From the NCBI GenBank assembly GCA_028691435.1, contig JAQUZG010000025.1, positions 1 through 9,999 on the forward strand: 9,999 bases of DNA, read 5' to 3'. Position numbers and translations under genes: made by a program. The stretch is from Candidatus Iainarchaeum sp. (GTDB lineage: Archaea; Iainarchaeota; Iainarchaeia; Iainarchaeales; JAAZKV01). This document shows positions 1 through 5,547 of the stretch, one piece after another. Every line of letters begins with the position of its first letter. The first letter of the stretch is position 1. The notes below the pieces were generated by a model. That model did not search any database. It was not told where the DNA came from and saw only the letters and a program-made list of their open reading frames with translations.

Positions 1-1073
1 GATTACAGTATGAGAAGGTTATTTATTTGCCTTCTAAATCTCGTGATTTAACTAGTTTTCAAGATGCTATTACAGAAGGCATTTTAAAAAATATTTTAAG
101 TGATTATGAAAAAGAAGAACTTGAAGATGAAGATTTACGAAGTGATTTTGTTGCAATGACAAGAGCAAAAAAAGAATTATACATAATAACTAAGAAGGCA
201 ATAGACTACTATGGCACCCACTCAGAAATAGAAGATATTAATTCAGAAGTAAACTTAGAAGAAAAATTCATTGAAAAACAAAAACTAGCATACAACCTTT
301 TCATAAACAAAGAATATGACAAAGCAAAACAACTATTAGAAACAAACAAAAAATGGCTAGAAGCATACATAAAAGATTATTTCAAAAACATGAAAACAAT
401 TTCATTCTCAACCGTACAAAAAGACGCATACGAATTCCTAACAAAAAAAATAATCAAACTAAACGATTTTGGAAGCGCAATAAACACAGGACTAACCGTA
501 CATAAAAAAATAGAAGAATATTTGAAAGGAAACCCACAAGAAATAACATCTGAAGAAAAACCATTCTACGAAAACGCAATGCAAATAATAAATGATATTG
601 AAAAAGAAGGATACAAACTAATTAAAGCAGAATACGAAATAAAAATGCCACTAACCAAAATAACAAAAACAGAATTTGATATAGAATTTACTGGATTTAT
701 TGACGCAGTATACAAAAAAAATGACGAACTACTAATAATGGACTGGAAAACAAACCGAAACGAAGATAGCGGATCAAAACACCGTCAACAACTAGCACTA
801 TACAAAAAAGCATTATCAGTTTTAGAAAATACTCACGAAGAAAAAATAAAAATAGCATTAGCATATATCGGACTAAGACCAAATATCAACAATGGAACAA
901 TAAACTCACACTACAACAACTTACAACCAAAAAAAACAGCAATAGAAACAATAACAAAAGAAATTAACCAAATAATCAACTGGAAAAACAATCCTAGTCT
1001 ATTCATAGAAGAACTAAAAAAATCAGGCCAAGAAGGAATGCTAATAAGAGCAATAAAAGAAGAATTAAACTAG
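1..1073 (+). CDS. UvrD-like helicase / RecB-type nuclease fusion, C-terminal part (5' partial)
   Basis: This is the end of a superfamily 1 DNA helicase joined to a PD-(D/E)xK nuclease, the layout of AddA/RecB-like repair enzymes that process DNA ends. The reading frame is open from base 3 with no stop, and the residues before the TTG at 27 (YEKVIY) fit the helicase, so the gene begins left of the window. Helicase motif VI is at about 138-189 (DFVAMTRAKKELYI, like the UvrD VALTRAKKEL). The nuclease domain follows. It has a His in GLTVHKKIEEYL (about 501), an Asp in GFIDAVY (about 702), the catalytic DWKT (Asp 741, Lys 747) and a Q-x3-Y motif in QLALYKKAL (789-803), so it looks intact. The stop is TAG at 1071-1073. 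Codon preference changes sharply after about 180, to ATA/AAC/CTA, unlike the cas genes. It is separated from the cas operon by 142 bp and is probably not part of it. The family is clear; the exact subfamily is uncertain. Confidence 0.88.
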   Translation, partial: LQYEKVIYLPSKSRDLTSFQDAITEGILKNILSDYEKEELEDEDLRSDFVAMTRAKKELYIITKKAIDYYGTHSEIEDINSEVNLEEKFIEKQKLAYNLFINKEYDKAKQLLETNKKWLEAYIKDYFKNMKTISFSTVQKDAYEFLTKKIIKLNDFGSAINTGLTVHKKIEEYLKGNPQEITSEEKPFYENAMQIINDIEKEGYKLIKAEYEIKMPLTKITKTEFDIEFTGFIDAVYKKNDELLIMDWKTNRNEDSGSKHRQQLALYKKALSVLENTHEEKIKIALAYIGLRPNINNGTINSHYNNLQPKKTAIETITKEINQIINWKNNPSLFIEELKKSGQEGMLIRAIKEELN

Positions 1074-1077
1074 TAAT

Positions 1078-1097
1078 ATTTTTAAACTTTATTTTTA
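1078..1097 (+). terminator. T-tract terminator after the helicase gene
   Basis: Five to 24 nt behind the helicase stop lie three T runs (1079-1083, 1088-1090, 1092-1096) with no stable hairpin. Archaeal RNA polymerase commonly stops at such U-tracts, so this is a plausible terminator. In DNA this AT-rich, T runs are also expected by chance, so the call is tentative. Confidence 0.4.
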
Positions 1098-1144
1098 TGT
1101 AAATTTATATCAATCTAATTTTAAAATAACTTAAGAATAATCTG

Positions 1145-1160
1145 TCTATTTAAAAATAGA
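1145..1160. promoter_or_regulatory. 16-nt palindrome upstream of the cas operon
   Basis: TCTATTT and AAATAGA form perfect 7-bp inverted arms around a 2-nt AA centre. The palindrome sits about 25 bp upstream of the proposed cas TATA box and is the only clear dyad in the intergenic region. Its size fits an operator for a dimeric regulator. It could equally be a weak hairpin, or chance in AT-rich DNA. Confidence 0.35.
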
Positions 1161-1179
1161 TGAATTAATTAAAAAATAG

Positions 1180-1215
1180 AAAAGCTTTTTAAACTTAATT
1201 AATAAAAAATTAAAT
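1180..1215 (+). promoter_or_regulatory. Archaeal-type BRE/TATA promoter of the cas operon
   Basis: A purine-rich stretch GAAAAG (about 1179-1184; BRE-like) is followed by CTTTTTAAAC (1185-1194; TATA-like). The box centre lies about 26 bp before the ATG at 1216, so transcription would start at or next to the start codon. No GGTG or GGAG motif lies in front of cas6, which fits a leaderless mRNA. The next long gap between genes on this strand is behind cas2, so this is the best candidate promoter for all eight cas genes. This is a by-eye match, not a scored prediction. Confidence 0.55.
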
Positions 1216-1986
1216 ATGAGATTAATATTAAATTTAAAATCTAATGCAACAACAGTTCAAAACATTGAAAATAATTCAAAATTTTATACTTCTGTAAATG
1301 GGTGGATTTACAATAAATTAAAAGATACTGAATATTCTAATTTACATGATTTAAACAATTTTAAATTATTTTGTTTTAGTAATCTGTTTCCAATAAAAAA
1401 TCAAAAAATTATTCAAAATGAATTTTATAAATTAATTATTTCATCGCCTGATGAAATGTTTATGGTTTCATTAATTTCAAAAATAGATTTAAATGAAAAA
1501 ATAAATTTAGGAGAATATTCTTTTGAACTAATTGGGAAAAAACCAATTGGAAAAATTAATTTAGATGAAATTGATTATTTTGAATCAATGAATTTGATAA
1601 ATTTGAATTCTCCAATTAAAGAAAGTGATAAATTAGTTTCAAAAGCAATTACTTATGAATCAGATTCTGAAAAATTTGTGAAGCAATTATCTTCAAATTT
1701 ATTTAAAAAATATAAACAATTTAAAGGAGAAATTGAACAGATTGATTTATTTAAAGGGGTGATTATTGAACCAGCTTCTGATGAAAAAGCAATAAAACTA
1801 AATTTTATTGAAAATAAAAACAATAATTATTTCAATGTAATTGGTAAACGATACAAATTTAAATTTGAAAAATTAAATGAAAATCAAAAAAAAGTATTTG
1901 AATTATGTTATGATTTAGGATTTGGAGAAAGAAACACATTTGGGTTTGGTTTCATGAACTCAAAAAAGAAAGGTGAAACTAAATGA
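1216..1986 (+). CDS. cas6: Cas6, CRISPR RNA endoribonuclease (type I-B)
   Basis: Cas6 cuts the CRISPR precursor transcript within each repeat, giving crRNAs with an 8-nt repeat-derived 5' tag. The protein is 256 aa, normal for the family. The C-terminus carries the family glycine-rich loop, GFGERNTFGFGF (residues 235-246), used in RNA binding. The only histidine in the protein is H44, in NLHDLNNFKLFCFSNLF. Together with K50 it matches the His-x5-Lys spacing of the catalytic pair in Pyrococcus Cas6 (H46/K52). The ATG at 1216 was chosen because it follows the TATA-like box by the right distance. The gene overlaps cas8b by four bases (ATGA), which suggests translational coupling. It heads the operon, as in many archaeal I-B loci. 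The family call is firm; the catalytic residue assignment is inferred by spacing. Confidence 0.93.
   Translation: MRLILNLKSNATTVQNIENNSKFYTSVNGWIYNKLKDTEYSNLHDLNNFKLFCFSNLFPIKNQKIIQNEFYKLIISSPDEMFMVSLISKIDLNEKINLGEYSFELIGKKPIGKINLDEIDYFESMNLINLNSPIKESDKLVSKAITYESDSEKFVKQLSSNLFKKYKQFKGEIEQIDLFKGVIIEPASDEKAIKLNFIENKNNNYFNVIGKRYKFKFEKLNENQKKVFELCYDLGFGERNTFGFGFMNSKKKGETK
1971..1976 (+). promoter_or_regulatory. Ribosome binding site of cas8b (AGGTGA)
   Basis: AGGTGA lies 6 nt before the cas8b ATG at 1983, inside the end of cas6. It is complementary to the UCACCU end of 16S rRNA and is the GGTG form common in archaea. It supports the ATGA-overlap start. Confidence 0.7.
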
Positions 1987-3824
1987 TTGAAGCAATTCTA
2001 AAAATTCCTGATGAAATATTGGATGCTCAGATGAATATGGGTTCTAGTTCAAATAAAAATAATAATTATGTTATTGTTGTATTTGATAAGAATCATAATA
2101 TAAAAAATATTTTTCAATGTGATACTAAAAGCATTATTGAAACTAATTCTTTAACAAACATTCAAAAAAAATTAATTTTTGATTTTAATATATTTCGTGG
2201 GATTGTTAAATTTGGAAAAAATTTTAATAGGTATAGTTTTGGTGGGAAACAATCATTAGCAACATGTTCATTGTTACATTATGATTTTTCAAAAGATGGA
2301 ATAACATCAATTAAATTATTTAAGTTAAATGATTTAACTGTAATTCAAAATGTTATTGACGTTTTACAATTAAAAAAGAAAACAAAATATTCAAAATTAA
2401 TTGAAGATCATATTGATGTAAGTATTGTTCTTGAGAATTATATAAATAATTTGTTTATCAATGAAATTTTTAGTAAAAATAAAAAATATCCTGATATTTC
2501 ATTTAATTTATCAAAAATTATTTTAATTCCCGAATCAGATAAATTTATTGAAAAATTTATTTTATTTTGGACAGAATTTATGGAGTTACAAAGTGGAAAA
2601 ACTACTGATGCTTTTCAAAATTTTAATATTGATACCTTTAATTCTGAACAATCTAGTAAACATAGTATACTTTATTCTAAGGTTGGTTTAAAAAAAATAA
2701 TTTTCCAAACTGAAGATATAAATAAAATTAATACAAAAGATTATGAAAAGATAGAAAAATTTAAATCAGTTTTAAATAATGCTAGATTAAGAAATATTTT
2801 ACCATTGCCAATGGGCACTATAGAAAATACTAATAATTATAATATTTGTTTTTCAGATTTATCTTTATTGAGTAAATTAAAAAAAATTTTTTCTAATAAT
2901 TATAATTTTCCTTTTAATTATTTGTTAATTTCTAATTTTGATGGTTATCAATTTGAAAATATTACAAATTTTAATTTTAATATAAATGAATTAATAAATA
3001 AACAAATATATGACTTGAAATTAAATACCTTTGAACTAAAAAACGAACTTATTGAAATAAATCAATCTAATATTTTACATGATAAATTTGAACTTTTATT
3101 TGATATTTCTTTTTTATTTTGGAGAAATAAAGATGAGTCAAAATTAGAAGAGAAACAATTTTCTTTTTTTAAACCTGAAATAAAAGAAAATTCATTTTTA
3201 AATCAAATTTTAAAAGAAAACTCAATATCTATTATTAATCAAATATTTAAAAATGATAATAATTTTTTGAATTTTAGATTTTTACCAATTATAAATAAAA
3301 TATTAAATGAAATAATTAAAAATGGTAAAATTATTGAAATGTATTTAAGTGTAAATAATATGAAAAGATTGTTATTATTATCAATGAAATATGAAAAGGG
3401 GGATTTTATGAAATCAAATGAAGTTAAAAAAATCGAGAAAAAACTAGAGTTATTTAAAGAGAATGAAGAAATTAGTCAGATTGAATCAGATTTTGAAGCA
3501 TATTATTATGTGGGAGTTTTGTTAAATCATTTGGTTGGAGAAAGTAAATCTTCAAAAAATAAACTTGAAGTAATTAATAATTATTTAATTTCAGCTTCAA
3601 CAACTGATCAGTTGAAAAAACAATTATTATTATTAACTGAAAAATATGTGCGAGATTTAAAAGTAAATCAAAAAATGTGGGATAAATTTAATTATTTATT
3701 TTTTAGTTATGATTTTGAAGATAAGAAAGTAAAAAATAATTTAATTCCTATTTTTATTGGAGTTTATTCAAATTTTTGGTTATCTAAAACAAAAAATATG
3801 GTGGAGTGTGAAATTAATGGATAA
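1983..3824 (+). CDS. cas8b: Cas8b (Csh1 family), large subunit of type I-B Cascade
   Basis: Cas8b is the large subunit of the I-B surveillance complex. It recognises the PAM, contacts the crRNA 5' end and helps recruit Cas3. It is assigned by position between cas6 and cas7, size (613 aa, usual for Csh1) and general character. The sequence is highly divergent, as is normal for Cas8. The start is IEAILKIPDEIL and the N-terminal half carries a Csh1-like segment, YSFGGKQSLATCSLLHY. The C-terminal ~140 residues are mostly helical by composition and resemble a small-subunit domain. Only four cysteines were seen (about 46, 95, 289 and near the C-terminus), with no CxxC pair, so the zinc finger found in some Cas8 proteins is absent. 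The ATG at 1983 overlaps cas6 and follows AGGTGA. An internal ribosome binding site and ATG at 3398-3410 probably direct a separate small subunit. The stop overlaps the cas7 start by 8 nt. Confidence 0.87.
   Translation: MIEAILKIPDEILDAQMNMGSSSNKNNNYVIVVFDKNHNIKNIFQCDTKSIIETNSLTNIQKKLIFDFNIFRGIVKFGKNFNRYSFGGKQSLATCSLLHYDFSKDGITSIKLFKLNDLTVIQNVIDVLQLKKKTKYSKLIEDHIDVSIVLENYINNLFINEIFSKNKKYPDISFNLSKIILIPESDKFIEKFILFWTEFMELQSGKTTDAFQNFNIDTFNSEQSSKHSILYSKVGLKKIIFQTEDINKINTKDYEKIEKFKSVLNNARLRNILPLPMGTIENTNNYNICFSDLSLLSKLKKIFSNNYNFPFNYLLISNFDGYQFENITNFNFNINELINKQIYDLKLNTFELKNELIEINQSNILHDKFELLFDISFLFWRNKDESKLEEKQFSFFKPEIKENSFLNQILKENSISIINQIFKNDNNFLNFRFLPIINKILNEIIKNGKIIEMYLSVNNMKRLLLLSMKYEKGDFMKSNEVKKIEKKLELFKENEEISQIESDFEAYYYVGVLLNHLVGESKSSKNKLEVINNYLISASTTDQLKKQLLLLTEKYVRDLKVNQKMWDKFNYLFFSYDFEDKKVKNNLIPIFIGVYSNFWLSKTKNMVECEING
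3397..3407 (+). promoter_or_regulatory. Internal ribosome binding site within cas8b
   Basis: AAGGGGG ending at 3402, followed by the 5-nt spacer ATTTT, precedes an in-frame ATG at 3408. GGGGG can pair with CCUCC of the 16S 3' end with one G-U wobble. The spacing is ideal, and a run of five G is very unusual in this AT-rich gene. It reads through codons for Lys-Gly-Asp in Cas8b. It differs from the GGTG-type sites used elsewhere in the operon. Confidence 0.6.
3408..3824 (+). CDS. cas11: Predicted Cas11b small subunit, translated from within cas8b
   Basis: Initiation at the ATG at 3408 (codon 476 of cas8b, same frame) would give a 138-aa protein identical to the Cas8b C-terminus, from MKSNEVKKIEKK to VECEING. 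Known: several type I systems (I-B, I-C, I-D) make their Cas11 small subunit by internal translation of the large-subunit gene, and the products are of about this size and helical. Seen: a strong purine-rich ribosome binding site at 3398-3402, ideal spacing, and no separate cas11 gene in the operon. The segment is rich in Lys, Glu and Leu, which suits an all-helical bundle. In Cascade, Cas11 lines the belly of the complex and stabilises the R-loop. Inferred: that this start is really used. The alternative is that this domain works only as part of full-length Cas8b. Confidence 0.62.
   Translation: MKSNEVKKIEKKLELFKENEEISQIESDFEAYYYVGVLLNHLVGESKSSKNKLEVINNYLISASTTDQLKKQLLLLTEKYVRDLKVNQKMWDKFNYLFFSYDFEDKKVKNNLIPIFIGVYSNFWLSKTKNMVECEING
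3800..3806 (+). promoter_or_regulatory. Ribosome binding site of cas7 (GGTGGAG)
   Basis: GGTGGAG lies 10 nt before the ATG at 3817 and decides the cas7 start. An in-frame ATG at 3757 has no such site and would add 20 residues that are an out-of-frame reading of the cas8b end. Confidence 0.7.
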
Positions 3825-4749
3825 AAATGAAATAATTGACAAAAGCTATAATGGATTATTAGTGGTAAAAGCAAGAAATGGTAATTTTAATGCAGGATTT
3901 GATGGAAATCCAAGAACACTTCCTGATGGAAGGATATTTGCAACAGATAAAGCATTAAAATATTGTATTAGGGAATATCTTGCAACATTTAAGGATAAAC
4001 CTGTTTTTGTTAGACGAGAAAGAATAGTTAAAGAAAATAAAAAAGATCATATTTTATCTTATTTAACATTAGAAGAAAACTTTTCTAAAAAAACTGGATT
4101 ACAAGAAGTTCCTATTGGAAAAGATCATGAATTATTACAAAAATTAAAAGAATTTATTGACATTCGATTATTTGGAATCGTTTTTTCTGTTAATTCTAAT
4201 ATTTCATTAACTGGTCCAGTTCAGATAAGTTATGGATTAAATAAATTAAATGATTCAAATATTTATTGTTCTCAAATTTTAAGCCCATATAAGAATCCAA
4301 ATGAAAAAAGTAAAGATTCTGCCCAAACAACAATTGGTAACGAAACACGAGCTGATGAAGTATATTATGTTTATAATATCTCAGTTAATTCTAATAATGC
4401 TAACTTAACAGATTTTTCAAAAAATGATTTAGTTGTTTTAAAAGAAGCATTATTAAATTCAGTTGATCCCATAACATCCTGCACAAAATTTGGATGTGAA
4501 TCAATTTGTTTAATTTGGTTAAACAACAAAAACAATATTATTTTAAATAATTTAGATGAGTTTTTAGAAATAATAAAATTAAATGGTAAAGTAGAACTAA
4601 ATATAAAAAATTTAAAAGAATATTTAAAAAATTATGGTTTCAATGGATTAGAAAAAGAAGAATATTCATTAAAAACAGATTTTTCAAAAGAATCTGAAAA
4701 TAAAATTCAAATAATTTATAAAAAAGGCAAAATTGATGTGGTGGAATAA
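3817..4749 (+). CDS. cas7: Cas7 (Csh2 family), crRNA-binding backbone of type I-B Cascade
   Basis: Cas7 polymerises along the crRNA spacer to form the Cascade backbone. The protein is 310 aa, typical of Csh2. The N-terminal motif is characteristic: an RRM-like strand (YNGLLVVKARNGNFNA, from residue 11), then NPRTLPDGRIFATDKALKYC (31-50). It is followed by DIRLFGIVF (115-123), TGPVQISYG (132-140) and TTIGNETRADEVYYVY (171-186), all recognisable Csh2 segments. The ATG at 3817 is chosen over 3757 because of its ribosome binding site and because the protein then begins right at the conserved domain. It overlaps the cas8b stop by 8 nt and ends immediately before the cas5 ATG with no spacing. Many copies per complex are needed, and the good ribosome binding site fits that. 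Confidence 0.95.
   Translation: MDKNEIIDKSYNGLLVVKARNGNFNAGFDGNPRTLPDGRIFATDKALKYCIREYLATFKDKPVFVRRERIVKENKKDHILSYLTLEENFSKKTGLQEVPIGKDHELLQKLKEFIDIRLFGIVFSVNSNISLTGPVQISYGLNKLNDSNIYCSQILSPYKNPNEKSKDSAQTTIGNETRADEVYYVYNISVNSNNANLTDFSKNDLVVLKEALLNSVDPITSCTKFGCESICLIWLNNKNNIILNNLDEFLEIIKLNGKVELNIKNLKEYLKNYGFNGLEKEEYSLKTDFSKESENKIQIIYKKGKIDVVE
4740..4745 (+). promoter_or_regulatory. Ribosome binding site of cas5 (GGTGGA)
   Basis: GGTGGA near the end of cas7 lies about 4 nt before the cas5 ATG at 4750, within the usual archaeal range. It supports a start that directly abuts the cas7 stop. Confidence 0.65.
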
Positions 4750-5547
4750 ATGAAAAAAATATTAAAGTTTTCTTTAAGTGGTAAATTTGGGCATTTTAAA
4801 TTCCCTTTCACTAGTCCAAATCATTTAAAAAAAACTTATTCTATTCCTCCAAGAACAACACTTCTTGGAATACTTGGAGCAATTATTGGTCTTAAAGGAT
4901 TTCAAGATTATGATAGTGGATTGCCTGAATATTATGAAAAATTAAATCATATTCCAATATCCATAGTTCTAACTGATTTTCCAAAAAGATATTTAATAAA
5001 ATATAACTCATTAAATAGTTTTGCAAATAATAGTAAAGATGTTTCCCCAAATATGATTATTAGTGAAGAATTACTTTTAAATCCAAATTATGAAATCTTA
5101 TTAATTTTAGATGATATAAATGAAATTGATAAAACACTTTTATCAGCATTTGATTCAAATCAAGTTAAATCTACTTTTCCAATATATTTAGGAAAGAATG
5201 AATTTTTTGCAGAAATAACTAATATTGAAATATTTGATTTTTCAGAAAAATTTGTTGAATCATGTGAATCTTCAATGAACTTAAAATCAATCATTCCAAG
5301 TAAATTTATCGACTATAGAAAAGATTTGTCTGAGGAAGTAAGTAATGGAGTTTTAGATTCATTTAGTTATGATATTGATTTTTCAGATATGAAATTAAAA
5401 ACTAAATTTATTGAAGTTTTTTATTTTTTAAAAGACTTGCAATTAAGAGATTCAATTAAATTCAAAAATAAGTTAAATTTAATAAAATTAAATGGGGAGA
5501 AGTATTTCTTTTTTGATTATGGAGTTATTAGAAATTTACAAAACTAG
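4750..5547 (+). CDS. cas5: Cas5 (Csh5 family), crRNA 5'-tag-binding Cascade subunit
   Basis: Cas5 caps the crRNA 5' tag in type I Cascade and bridges Cas8 to the Cas7 filament. The protein is 265 aa. The N-terminus is clearly Cas5-like: LKFSLSGKFGHFKFPFTSPN (residues 5-24), then YSIPPRTTLLGILGAIIGLKG (30-50), the conserved PPRTT-LG segment. In I-B systems Cas5 does not process crRNA; Cas6 does, and a cas6 is present here. The ATG abuts the cas7 stop. The last bases of the gene overlap the start of cas3 in another frame (29 or 56 nt, depending on which cas3 start is used), so translation of the two may be coupled. The N-terminal assignment is strong; the C-terminal half has few recognisable motifs. 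Confidence 0.93.
   Translation: MKKILKFSLSGKFGHFKFPFTSPNHLKKTYSIPPRTTLLGILGAIIGLKGFQDYDSGLPEYYEKLNHIPISIVLTDFPKRYLIKYNSLNSFANNSKDVSPNMIISEELLLNPNYEILLILDDINEIDKTLLSAFDSNQVKSTFPIYLGKNEFFAEITNIEIFDFSEKFVESCESSMNLKSIIPSKFIDYRKDLSEEVSNGVLDSFSYDIDFSDMKLKTKFIEVFYFLKDLQLRDSIKFKNKLNLIKLNGEKYFFFDYGVIRNLQN

Noticed and set aside
27..29. TTG as true start of the helicase-nuclease gene
   Set aside because: The frame stays open to the left edge, and the helicase motifs before motif VI are missing, so the gene continues beyond the window.
697..882. Minus-strand open frame of 61 codons
   Set aside because: It lies wholly inside the nuclease domain of the helicase gene, whose motifs are clear on the + strand. 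Its Leu/Phe-rich translation is the usual antisense of Lys-rich coding.
1074..1215. A small gene or tRNA in the gap before cas6
   Set aside because: No open frame with a start signal and no cloverleaf-like or GC-rich segment; only T-tracts, a palindrome and the promoter are visible.
3757..3816. Upstream in-frame start for cas7
   Set aside because: It would add 20 residues that are just a shifted reading of the cas8b end. ATG 3817 has a GGTGGAG site and starts at the family N-terminus.
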